Positions 35,543 to 44,366 of a stretch of 64,000 nt of DNA are shown piece by piece. The notes under the pieces are model-generated. The model had not been told where the DNA came from. It was given only the letters and a program-made list of their open reading frames with translations, and did not search any database. The translations under genes and the position numbers were made by a program. Positions within the stretch are counted from its first letter, which is position 1; every line of letters starts with the position of its first letter. Origin of the DNA: Rhodoferax sp. TS-BS-61-7 (GTDB lineage Bacteria > Pseudomonadota > Gammaproteobacteria > Burkholderiales > Burkholderiaceae_C); NCBI RefSeq assembly GCF_002943465.1, contig NZ_PTQY01000001.1, positions 558,001-622,000 of the forward strand. Direction: 5' to 3'.

Positions 35543-35754
35543 TTCATACTCCCTTTATTACTTGTACAGATTAAGTGCGAATCAACTCACACTTAGTATC
35601 AATCTAGCACACAGCTTTGGGGTGTCCGCTCTTGTACTGAGGGCAATGTGAGCAGTGTGGGCACCGCATAAACAGGGGCTTCACGTGCCCTCACTCGCTT
35701 GCGAGTGTTTCGGCTCATGTGGGCAAATCGTCGGGCGTAGTCAACACACGGCGA

Positions 35755-36471
35755 TCAATACTCCCAGTTCTCGTGCCTTACTGGCAGGCGATTGAGCTGC
35801 TTTCTTAGATGCTGCCAATGCGGCAGGTATAAGTCCATGAGTGCCATGAACCGCTCGTTGTGCGTTGGCTCCAAGAGGTGCACCAGCTCATGCACCAAGA
35901 TGTACTCCAAACACTCAGGCGGCTTCTTGGCCAGGTCGGTATTGAGTCGGATGTAGCCGGATTCGGGGGTGCAACTGCCCCACTTCGTTTTCATGCGCTG
36001 CACGAACACTCGCGCCACTTGCACGCCCAACAGCGGCGCCCACTTGGCAATCAGTGTGGGCGCGGCTTCGTGCACTTGCTGTCGGTACCAACCGTCCAGC
36101 ACCTCCTCGCACCGTGCCGGATCTGCGCCGGGACGTACTTGCAGCTTCAGCTTACGGGGTGTCAGGCTTACCTCTGGCGCCGCATCGGCGTGGTTGACCT
36201 CCAGCTGGTAACGCTTACCCCACAGATAGTGGCTTTCCTTGTTCAAGAACTCGCGGGGTGTCTCGCGCTCTTGGGTCTGCAGCTTGCGCTGCTGGGTTCT
36301 GATCCACGCCAGCTTGGAAATAACGAAGAGCCGGATCGTGTCCAGCGCCATGCTCTGTGGCGCGGCCACGCGTACCTTGCCCGACGGCGGCAACACACTC
36401 AGATGGACATGTTTAATCGCCTTGCGTGTCACCTCAGCATGCAACTCGCCCAAGTCCAACATGTCCCGCAT
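35755..36471 (-). CDS. YgjP-like (SprT-type) zinc metallopeptidase
   Basis: A 238-residue DUF45/M48-type protein. KTKWGSC at 161-167 and the zinc motif HELVH at 194-198, followed by THNERF, are the family signature. The start codon overlaps the hsdR stop (TGATG), so translation is coupled to the restriction operon. YgjP-like genes often accompany type I restriction systems; their role there is unknown, possibly protein turnover controlling HsdR. This reading of the context is inference. Confidence 0.88.
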   Translation of the reverse strand: MRDMLDLGELHAEVTRKAIKHVHLSVLPPSGKVRVAAPQSMALDTIRLFVISKLAWIRTQQRKLQTQERETPREFLNKESHYLWGKRYQLEVNHADAAPEVSLTPRKLKLQVRPGADPARCEEVLDGWYRQQVHEAAPTLIAKWAPLLGVQVARVFVQRMKTKWGSCTPESGYIRLNTDLAKKPPECLEYILVHELVHLLEPTHNERFMALMDLYLPHWQHLRKQLNRLPVRHENWEY

Positions 36472-39400
36472 CAGTATTCCTTCTGGGCAAAAACGATGGG
36501 GAACAAGCGGTTCACTTCCTTGATATCTTTGAGCACATCGAACATGGCCTGCTTGACCAACTGCTCCTTCGCCACAACACCACGCCAGCCATCCGGGCGC
36601 TTGGCTTTGATGGCGGCATCCAGCAATAGCGCGGTGTCCAGTGCTTTGCTTGCGTCACCATATGCAGCTAGTGGCTCTTGCGCGGCGTCGGTGACGACAT
36701 GGTCCTTCAGGTTGTTGTACAGGGCAAGCCGTCCGGCGGTATTCAACTGTTGAGGCGTGTCGGCTGACTTGCCAGCGACTACTTGCTTGGCCACATCGGC
36801 GATCCGAGCGAGGTACTCCTCGTACTCGATCGCGCGCTCCTTGCGTAACCGAATAATCTCGTCCAGCAGGGCCGACATCTTGGCGAAATACGCCGGGTCG
36901 GTCAGTTGCTCTTTCAGGATCTTGCTGCGAACGTTGTTCTCAATCGTCTCGGCTATGGACTCCCGGTTGTCCTTCAGGTCCCCCAAGCGCTCGGCAATTG
37001 CATCGGCAATGCCGGTCTTGACAATCAAATCCAGCAGACCGACGCCATCAAACGGCGAAATCTTGCGCGGCGCCTGGGCTTCGATATAGGTGTCGATGAG
37101 ATGGCGCATATCGGCCTCATAGGGCTTCAGGTCCAGCGTCTCACCAGCAGCCATGCGGATGATCTCGCGCAAGTTCAGATAGTGTTTCTGCAGACCTTTT
37201 ATGTGCTCGATCTGCTCTGGTGTGTAGCCCGCCGCCTCCAGCTCATCGGCCAGGTTGGCATAGGCACGCACCAACGCCACCACGGCCTTGTAGAGAGCGA
37301 CACGCCGCGGCTCTCGCGCCTTCAGGTCATCGGCAATCTCGGTGTTGCCACAGAAATAGTGGATGTGCTGCAAGTCGCCCTTGGGCGGCTCCACGGGGTC
37401 GCACAGCAAGGCTAAAGCCTCTATCGCGTCGCCCAAGCGTCCACGGCCGGACTCCAGGCGATCCTGGAGCAGGACTTCTGGATCACCGCCCCCGGCGCTA
37501 TGGTCCAGCTCTGCCGTGTATACCGCTATTGCCTTCTCTACCTTTTTGAAAAGGTCCTTGTAGTCGACGATGTAGCCAAAGTCCTTGTCTTCGCCGTCCA
37601 GCCGGTTGGTGCGGCAAATGGCCTGGAACAGGCCATGGTCCTGCATGGACTTGTCGATGTAGAGGTAGGTGCAAGGCGGGGCATCGAAGCCCGTCAGCAG
37701 CTTGTCCACCACGATCAACAGCTTCATCTGAGCGGGGGCCTTGACGAAGCGCTCCTTTACATCCTGCTCGTAAGTTTCAGTCTTGTTCATGCCCGAGCGG
37801 GCCACTACATCCTTCAGCAACTCGGTGTAGGTGTTGTAGATGAACTGCTTATCGCTCTCAGTGTTAGCACCAGTCTCTTCCTTGCTCACATCTGAGGCCA
37901 GTGGGTTGTAGGAGGTGACCACTGCACAGCGGTTCTTGAACACCGTCTTGCCGAAGAGCACGAAGTACTTGCACGCCTCGTAAATGCTGGACGCCACCAA
38001 GATGGCGTTACCCCGCTCACTGGAAAGGCGCGGCTTGACCGCAAAGTCAAAAACGATGTCGGCTACCACCCGGTCCATACGAGAGCGTGAGCTGAGCACG
38101 TTCTGCATGGTGCCCCACTGCTTTTTCAGCTCGTCCTTCTGCCAGTCATTCAAGCCCTTGGTCTTGGCTTCGAACCATTGGTCGATCTGGTCGGTATTGC
38201 CCAGCTTCTGGTCAATGTCGCGGGCCTCGTAAACCAGGTCCAGCACCACCCCGTCTTCCACGGCCTCGGCAAATTTGTAGGTGTGGATGTAGCCACCAAA
38301 CACTTCTAGACTGGATTGGGCGTCTGCCTTCATGAGCGGCGTGCCGGTGAAGCCGATGAACACCGCATTGGGCAACATGGCCTTCATCACCCGGTGCAGC
38401 TTGCCCCCTTGGGTGCGGTGGCACTCGTCCACAAAGACGTAGATCTCACCCTGGGTCTGACATGGCTGTGCGGCCAAGTCGCGCAAAAAGGCCTCGAAAT
38501 CATCAACGTCCCGCCGGCCAAACTTGTGCACCAGTGAACACAGCAGGCGCGGATTGGGTTGCGCGAGCTGCGCCATCAAATCTTGGCCACTTTGGCTGCG
38601 GTGGATGGTTTCGCCCGCGTCTTTGAACACACGCTCGATCTGCCGGTCCAGCTCGTCCCGATCGGTGATGATGACCACGCGGCCGGCGGGTTTGTTTTCC
38701 AGAATCCAGCGCGCCAGCAGCACCATCAAGATACTTTTCCCCGCTCCCTGGGTGTGCCAGATGATGCCGCCGCGCCGCTGCTGTACATGGTTTTGCGCCG
38801 CCTTGATACCGAAATACTGGTGCACGCGGGGTAGCTTCTTGATGCCACCATCAAACAACACAAAGTCGTGTATCAGCTCCAGCAGGCGGGCCTTGTTACA
38901 CAGCTTGGAAAGGTACTTGTCCAGCTTGTAACCGGTGTTGTCGGCCTCGTCTTCCTTCCAGCTCAGGAAATACTTTTCCTGCGTTTCGATGCTGCCGTAG
39001 CGCAAGCCTTCAGAGTCATTGCCCGCCATCACCAGCTGCACGGTGCTGAAAAACCAATCGTTGAATTCAGGTTGCTGGTTCGACAGGCATTGGCGTATGC
39101 CCTCTCCCAAGCCCACGCGGCTGTTCTTCAGCTCCAGCACGCCCACGGCGATGCCATTCAGATAAAGCACGATGTCAGGCCGGCGCTCGTGTCCGCCCTT
39201 GAGCGTCACTTCTTCGGCAATCGCAAAGTCGTTACCGGCGGGGTTGCCCCAGTTCACCAAGTGCACTGTCTCGTTCACCTGCCCTGCTTCCACCTTCACC
39301 GAGATGCCGTAGCGCAGCAACTGGTATACCGCTCGATTAGCCGCATACAGGCTGCGCCCATGTAGCGAGGCCTCTGAGCGGAGCCTGTTCAGCGCGGCGC

Positions 39401-39578
39401 TGATGTGTGCGGGGCCGTAGCCGCTACGGGTCAGAAATTCCGTCAGCAAGCTTTCCTCTATGCAGTGGTTACCCTCGCGGTCCGACCAGTCGCTCAAGTA
39501 ACGGTAGCCCAGTTTTTGCGTGAAGAGCTCGATCACCCTGTCCTGGGTGGCACGTTCGGGCTTGCTGACGTCGTTCAT
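36471..39578 (-). CDS. hsdR: Type I restriction enzyme R subunit (HsdR)
   Basis: A 1035-residue motor-nuclease. The N-terminal PD-(D/E)xK nuclease shows RRPDIVLYL (Asp135) and GVLELKNSR (Glu149, Lys151). The SF2 translocase follows with WHTQGAGKSILMVLLARW, VDECHRTQGG, FTGTPLM and the later LLTGFDAPPCTYLYIDK. A long helical C-terminal domain binds the methylase core. All key motifs are intact. It is 40 bp from the PDDEXK gene upstream and overlaps the YgjP-like gene. Confidence 0.95.
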   Translation of the reverse strand: MNDVSKPERATQDRVIELFTQKLGYRYLSDWSDREGNHCIEESLLTEFLTRSGYGPAHISAALNRLRSEASLHGRSLYAANRAVYQLLRYGISVKVEAGQVNETVHLVNWGNPAGNDFAIAEEVTLKGGHERRPDIVLYLNGIAVGVLELKNSRVGLGEGIRQCLSNQQPEFNDWFFSTVQLVMAGNDSEGLRYGSIETQEKYFLSWKEDEADNTGYKLDKYLSKLCNKARLLELIHDFVLFDGGIKKLPRVHQYFGIKAAQNHVQQRRGGIIWHTQGAGKSILMVLLARWILENKPAGRVVIITDRDELDRQIERVFKDAGETIHRSQSGQDLMAQLAQPNPRLLCSLVHKFGRRDVDDFEAFLRDLAAQPCQTQGEIYVFVDECHRTQGGKLHRVMKAMLPNAVFIGFTGTPLMKADAQSSLEVFGGYIHTYKFAEAVEDGVVLDLVYEARDIDQKLGNTDQIDQWFEAKTKGLNDWQKDELKKQWGTMQNVLSSRSRMDRVVADIVFDFAVKPRLSSERGNAILVASSIYEACKYFVLFGKTVFKNRCAVVTSYNPLASDVSKEETGANTESDKQFIYNTYTELLKDVVARSGMNKTETYEQDVKERFVKAPAQMKLLIVVDKLLTGFDAPPCTYLYIDKSMQDHGLFQAICRTNRLDGEDKDFGYIVDYKDLFKKVEKAIAVYTAELDHSAGGGDPEVLLQDRLESGRGRLGDAIEALALLCDPVEPPKGDLQHIHYFCGNTEIADDLKAREPRRVALYKAVVALVRAYANLADELEAAGYTPEQIEHIKGLQKHYLNLREIIRMAAGETLDLKPYEADMRHLIDTYIEAQAPRKISPFDGVGLLDLIVKTGIADAIAERLGDLKDNRESIAETIENNVRSKILKEQLTDPAYFAKMSALLDEIIRLRKERAIEYEEYLARIADVAKQVVAGKSADTPQQLNTAGRLALYNNLKDHVVTDAAQEPLAAYGDASKALDTALLLDAAIKAKRPDGWRGVVAKEQLVKQAMFDVLKDIKEVNRLFPIVFAQKEY

Positions 39579-39618
39579 TCGGTTTCCTCCCTGTCTGCAC
39601 GGCTCTTGGTGGCCTTTG

Positions 39619-40566
39619 TCAGTGTTTGATCAATTTGAAGCTAACTTGGTAGCGGTAAAAGCTGATGTTGGGCACTGCAGCCAAGGCCCAGCGCAGCTTT
39701 TGGTCATCGTCCAGCGCAATGATCACGCCTTCCACGGTCTGGTTCGGCTCGGCGATCTGCTCTTTCACATAGCCCATGTAGCGCAGGATCTGACCCACCA
39801 CCACGTCCGAAACGCGCCCCCGCTTCAGCTCCACCACCAGCAGGCGTTTGCCATCCTTGCTGATGGCCAGGATGTCGATGGGCCCAGCATCGGTGCTGTA
39901 CTGCTGGCCCACCAGCTCGCCGTCTTCCTCGTAAATCTTGAAGGTCTGCGCAAGCTCAGTCTGCGCCCAATTCTTCACCAGGAAGTCCTCCAGGTGCTTC
40001 TCCATCGCGAAGGCCACCGGATCTTCCACCACCGGGTCGGTGGCCACGATGTTGGGCGCGGCCTGGCCGGGCAGCGCAGCCAGGAACTGCTCGATCTCTT
40101 GGTGGTACTCGGTGATGGTGCTGACCGTACCGATGGAGCCCGTGGAGTTGCGCAGCGCTTCGCTCATGGCAGCGCGGGCGATGGTGAGGGGCAGCCACTT
40201 CACCTTGCGGCGGTGCGGAAGCACCTGGCCGGGAGCATAGTAGTACTCGCCTTCGACAACGCCCACGTGATACACGCCGGTACCATCCGGGCTCAGCACC
40301 ACGTCACCGGGCCGAATGCCCTTGGACACCGTCCACAGTGCGCCGCAGGCCAAACCAGCTGCGATCTTGCTCTTGTCAGGATGGCCGGCCAAGAACACCG
40401 GGATGAAGGCAGCATTGAACTGTCGCCACGCCTCGGGCAACTGGCCGCTCAGGTCTTGCTCAATGTCGAAGTCTGCCCCGATGAAGTCACCGGCCAGACA
40501 CTCGGCCGCATAGGCGCTCTGACGGCCCAACATCACGCGGTAGTAGCTTTTGGATGGTTTGCTCAT
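39619..40566 (-). CDS. NucS-like PDDEXK nuclease inside hsd operon
   Basis: A 315-residue protein. The C-terminal domain (~195-315) fits the NucS/DUF91 nuclease fold: TDAGPIDILAISKDGKRLLVVELKRGR holds Asp231, Glu246 and Lys248, and VGQILRYMGYV follows. The N-terminal ~130 residues (IRPGDVVLSPDG...YHVGVVEGEYYY) look like a beta-barrel recognition domain, seen in Mrr-like and other modification-dependent systems. Its ATG overlaps the hsdS stop (TGATG), so it is made with the type I enzyme. Whether it acts alone or with HsdMS is unknown. Confidence 0.8.
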   Translation of the reverse strand: MSKPSKSYYRVMLGRQSAYAAECLAGDFIGADFDIEQDLSGQLPEAWRQFNAAFIPVFLAGHPDKSKIAAGLACGALWTVSKGIRPGDVVLSPDGTGVYHVGVVEGEYYYAPGQVLPHRRKVKWLPLTIARAAMSEALRNSTGSIGTVSTITEYHQEIEQFLAALPGQAAPNIVATDPVVEDPVAFAMEKHLEDFLVKNWAQTELAQTFKIYEEDGELVGQQYSTDAGPIDILAISKDGKRLLVVELKRGRVSDVVVGQILRYMGYVKEQIAEPNQTVEGVIIALDDDQKLRWALAAVPNISFYRYQVSFKLIKH

Positions 40567-41855
40567 CAGGTGGACTCCATAAGGCGGATGTGGCCGGTCA
40601 GCAAGGCCTGGGCCATGGCTTGTTTGATGGCGCGGGCTTTGGTAAGGCGGGCCTCGATAGTTGCGATTTCCGCTTCCATGTCGGAGAGGACTTGGGCGAT
40701 GGCTCCCTGTTCAACCAGGCTAGGCTGATGGAGCCATAAGTCTGACAAGTCGCGCCCGTACAAGTGAACGATCGTAGTGCCTTGTGCACGCTCTGCAATC
40801 TCCCGTTTTTTGGCGTGCGTTAGGTAGTTTGCTAGGAAGCAGGAATCAAACGCATCTGCTTTAGGCCGAATGATATTGATGTCCCCTCCCAATGCCACGC
40901 CGCTTTCAAGCAGTGCTGAAGCAGTTGCGAGATCAATGCCATCAGTCGTGGTTGAACCGGGCACCAAAACGTCTCCTGATATGGATACAAGACCATCACT
41001 GGAGTTTGTTCGGCCGACCACATCATGAATCACTTGCCCATAGGTCGTAAACAGCTCACCATAGAGGACGCACTTGCGGCGGCCAGATGCTGTCGTCGCG
41101 TCCTTGGAGAGGCCTGAGCCTTTCATCAACCCCGCCATTTCCCCCAACCGCTTCATCTCCCACTCACCATCAAACCCCGGCAATCGCCGCTTGCCAGTGA
41201 GCAGTTCCCCTATGGCACCTTGCTTGATCTGGCGCTTCTTTGTCAGCAGTTGCTCCAGCGAGTCGATCAGGGCGTCGGCGTCGGCGAGGGCGTCGGCAAT
41301 CGCACCTTGTTCAGCCTTAGTTGGAGGAATCGCAGCCAGCACTTCACGGACGCCAGTCAAGCTCATGCCCGCTTTAGCGCCTGCATCTGTCATCGACTTG
41401 AATCGGCGCTGTGCCGCCGCCCCCGCCAGGAAGTACGCGACGTAACGGCTTTCTACTTCCTCATCGGCGAACCGTACCAAGGCAATGTGCTGATTGATGT
41501 AGGCAGGAAGATCAACCTCGTCTGTTACCAACCCAATGATTCCGATATCTGCCGTGATAGAGATCAGAACATCGCCGCTCTTCAACGCTGTCCGTATTCC
41601 TTCGCTGTTGTCTGGTGGGACGGCAACGTAGCGCAGGTCCTCCAGCGAAGGGTAAATGCGCGACCTCGAAAGATTCGTGATGCGGAGAAAGGTAGCCCCA
41701 ATGTCCGAGTAGTACGCGGCCCAACCGCGTGATCCACTGGTAATAAACGGCTCGAACGTTCCGAGCGGAACGATTTTCCAGTCCGCCGGGAATTCACCCA
41801 ACTCGGTACGGCGAACGGCCCTCAGATATCGGGCAGAGGGCTCTCTCACTTCCAT
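40566..41855 (-). CDS. hsdS: Type I restriction specificity subunit (HsdS)
   Basis: A 429-residue protein with two target-recognition domains (~25-190 and ~225-400) separated and ended by conserved helices (ALADADALIDSLEQLLTKKRQIKQGAIGELLTGK; LSDMEAEIATIEARLTKARAIKQAMAQALLTGHIRL). The start at 41855 (MEVREPSARYLRAVRRTELGEFPADWK) overlaps the hsdM stop by 10 bp; a longer upstream frame is out-of-frame hsdM sequence. It sets DNA target and half-site spacing, which cannot be read from sequence. Confidence 0.92.
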   Translation of the reverse strand: MEVREPSARYLRAVRRTELGEFPADWKIVPLGTFEPFITSGSRGWAAYYSDIGATFLRITNLSRSRIYPSLEDLRYVAVPPDNSEGIRTALKSGDVLISITADIGIIGLVTDEVDLPAYINQHIALVRFADEEVESRYVAYFLAGAAAQRRFKSMTDAGAKAGMSLTGVREVLAAIPPTKAEQGAIADALADADALIDSLEQLLTKKRQIKQGAIGELLTGKRRLPGFDGEWEMKRLGEMAGLMKGSGLSKDATTASGRRKCVLYGELFTTYGQVIHDVVGRTNSSDGLVSISGDVLVPGSTTTDGIDLATASALLESGVALGGDINIIRPKADAFDSCFLANYLTHAKKREIAERAQGTTIVHLYGRDLSDLWLHQPSLVEQGAIAQVLSDMEAEIATIEARLTKARAIKQAMAQALLTGHIRLMEST

Positions 41856-44269
41856 GCGAATCCCATCTTCGCCAGATGCCCACCCACCCGTGCCTCCAGG
41901 TCGCCCACCTGCTGCGCTAGCTCCGGCATCGTCCGCCCATAGCGTTCGGCCAGCTCCTTCACCCGCCCGGTCAGCGCCTGGTTCACACGCTCCAGCTCGC
42001 CGTGAACCGATGCATCTAGCGCCGCCATCCACTTGTGGTCCACCACCAGCACCTTCACCTCTTCGGGCGATAGCTTTTGGTAGTGGGCCAGTGCCTTGGC
42101 GTCCAGCTCAAAGTCCAGCGACTTGATGAGCCGCTTCAGGCGGCCAGTCTGCTCTGACAGGGCCAGCCAAGCTTTCAGCACAGCCAGTTCGTCAGCCGCA
42201 TCGGCATTGCGCCCGATCTCCTTGATCCGCGACTTCACTTCCTTGTCGTTAATCTTGTCGAAGCCGCCGAACACGGCGTCGTCACCGCTGTGCTCTTCTT
42301 CCAGCTCGGTCTGCGCGGCCAGGGTGCTTTCCAGCTCGGCGCTCAGCCGATCCAGCTCGGCCTGCTCGGCGGCGAAGTGGTGCTGCACTAGCAACGCCTT
42401 GGGCACCAGGTCGCAGGCCCAGCCTTTGTCCACCGTCTTGCCCGGTGTGCCATCCTTGTTCTTCTTGGTTTCCAGCACGCGGTAGGGCGTGGCCTTCCAG
42501 CCGTCTTCAGCGATCAGGTAGGCGTCGTCCTGCATGGTCTCGGCCCAGTAGTCCATCAGGTGTTGGTAGACGGCGTAGGGGTCGATCAGCTTTTCGGCCG
42601 TCGGCTGGTGTTCGTAATGGGCCAACAGGCCTTCGGCGCCGCGGATCAAGTCTTTGGGGTGAAAGCCGCCCTTCTCTAGGGCCTTGAGGCTGCTGGCCGC
42701 TGCATCGCGCCAGGTGTCGAAGTGCTGGTTCATCGCCGTGGTGAACGACTGGAACTCCGGGTGCTGGTGAATGGTGGGCTTGATGGTCGCAGGTGCCACC
42801 GCCAAGTCTAGATAGCCGGGACGGCGCGGTTTGAACAGGACCGCGCGTAGCTTGGGGCATACAACCCAGTAGCGGCCGAGCGCTTGCACGTCCGCATCAG
42901 GGATGCCGCCGTTGAGGTGAGCGTCGATATCCTGTTGGTCTTCAGGGGTGCTGCCGTCGATGTAGCGCGGCAGGTTGAGGTTGAAGTCGTTCTTCTCGAT
43001 CTCGTCCAGGCCCACCATGCGGGCGTAGCGCGGATTGCTGCCGTCGAGCGTAGTGAAAGCATCAACGATGCGGTGGATGTCTCGCTCGCGCAACCGGTTC
43101 TTGGGGCCATCTTTCATATAGCCTTGGGCGGCGTCGATCATGAAGATGCCCTTGCGCGCTGCAGCACCGGCTTTATCGATGACCAAGATGCAAGCCGGAA
43201 TGCCAGTGCCGTAGAACAGGTTGGCCGGCAGGCCGATGATGGCCTGGATGAGACCGCGCCGCACCAAGCTCTTGCGAATCTCGGCCTCCGCATTGCCGCG
43301 GAACAGCACGCCGTGCGGCAAGATGCAGGCAGCTCGGCCGGTGCTCTTGAGCGAGCGGATGATGTGCAGCAGGTAGGCATAGTCGCCCTGCTTGTCGGGC
43401 GGTGTGCCAAACCCCTCGAAGCGGCCAAACTGGTCGCCCACCAGACCTGTACTCCAACGCTTGTCGGAAAACGGCGGATTGGCAACCACGTAGTCGAAGG
43501 TCTTGAGCTGGGCGCCTTCCAGGAACTTCGGGTCGGCCAGGGTGTTGCCTTGCTCGATCACTGCACCGGGGTTGTGGTGCAGGATCATGTTCATGCGCGC
43601 CAGGCCACTGGTGGCTTCTTCCTTCTCCTGCCCGTAAACGGTGACGGGGGTGCGCGCAGCCTCGGCCACCTTCAGGAGCAGCGAGCCCGAGCCGCAGGTG
43701 GGGTCGTACACAGTGGTGTCGGGGGTGGTTTTGGCTTTTGCAATGCCCAGCACTTGGGCCATCACGCGGCTGACTTCTGCGGGGGTGTAGAACTGGCCCT
43801 TGCTCTTGCCACTTTCGGTGGCGAAGTGGCGCATCAGGTATTCGTAGGCATCGCCCAGGATGTCATCACCATCGGCACGGTGTTTGGAGAAGTCCAGGTC
43901 CTTGGATTCGAAGATGCCGACCAGGTTGGTGAGTTTTTCAACCTTTTCTTTGCCGGCGCCCAGCAGGGCGGCGTCGTCAAAGTCGGCTTTGATGCGCAAG
44001 CGGTTGGCTTCTTCGAGCGGGCGAACGATTTTCTTGTTGATTTGGTCGCCAATGTCGCTCTTGCCCTTGAGCGCCACCATATCGGCAAAGCTAGCGCCCT
44101 GCGGGATTTGGATGGGCGCAAAGGGCTGGCCGGCGTACTTATCGCTGATGTACTTGATGAACAACATGACCAGCACGTAGTCTTTGTACTGGCTGGCGTC
44201 CATGCCGCCGCGCAGTTCATCGCAGGAGGCCCAAAGTTTGGAATAGAGGTCTGACTTCTTGATGGCCAT
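41846..44269 (-). CDS. hsdM: Type I restriction N6-adenine methylase (HsdM)
   Basis: An 807-residue methylase. N-terminal helical domain (SKLWASCDELRGGMDASQYKDYVLVMLFIKYIS); SAM motif I DPTCGSGSLLLK at 189-200; catalytic NPPF at 264-267. The C-terminal extension of more than 300 residues is longer than classical EcoKI HsdM (529 residues) and includes a coiled-coil stretch; long HsdM forms of this kind exist in many genomes. The start at 44269 (MAIKKSDLYSKLW) is the family N-terminus. First gene of the five-gene operon. Confidence 0.93.
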   Translation of the reverse strand: MAIKKSDLYSKLWASCDELRGGMDASQYKDYVLVMLFIKYISDKYAGQPFAPIQIPQGASFADMVALKGKSDIGDQINKKIVRPLEEANRLRIKADFDDAALLGAGKEKVEKLTNLVGIFESKDLDFSKHRADGDDILGDAYEYLMRHFATESGKSKGQFYTPAEVSRVMAQVLGIAKAKTTPDTTVYDPTCGSGSLLLKVAEAARTPVTVYGQEKEEATSGLARMNMILHHNPGAVIEQGNTLADPKFLEGAQLKTFDYVVANPPFSDKRWSTGLVGDQFGRFEGFGTPPDKQGDYAYLLHIIRSLKSTGRAACILPHGVLFRGNAEAEIRKSLVRRGLIQAIIGLPANLFYGTGIPACILVIDKAGAAARKGIFMIDAAQGYMKDGPKNRLRERDIHRIVDAFTTLDGSNPRYARMVGLDEIEKNDFNLNLPRYIDGSTPEDQQDIDAHLNGGIPDADVQALGRYWVVCPKLRAVLFKPRRPGYLDLAVAPATIKPTIHQHPEFQSFTTAMNQHFDTWRDAAASSLKALEKGGFHPKDLIRGAEGLLAHYEHQPTAEKLIDPYAVYQHLMDYWAETMQDDAYLIAEDGWKATPYRVLETKKNKDGTPGKTVDKGWACDLVPKALLVQHHFAAEQAELDRLSAELESTLAAQTELEEEHSGDDAVFGGFDKINDKEVKSRIKEIGRNADAADELAVLKAWLALSEQTGRLKRLIKSLDFELDAKALAHYQKLSPEEVKVLVVDHKWMAALDASVHGELERVNQALTGRVKELAERYGRTMPELAQQVGDLEARVGGHLAKMGFAWK

Positions 44270-44366
44270 GAATTGTTGTTTTTTGAGAGCGTCTTTACTG
44301 GGAATCCTGAAAGCATACCCGTTCAAGGCCCCCACCCTCGCCCACCACACAATGGTGTGGTCTGGC

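Noticed and set aside
35692..35707. Palindrome CACTCGCTTGCGAGTG downstream of the restriction operon
   Set aside because: Considered as operon terminator, but no T-run on the minus strand; too short for other claims.
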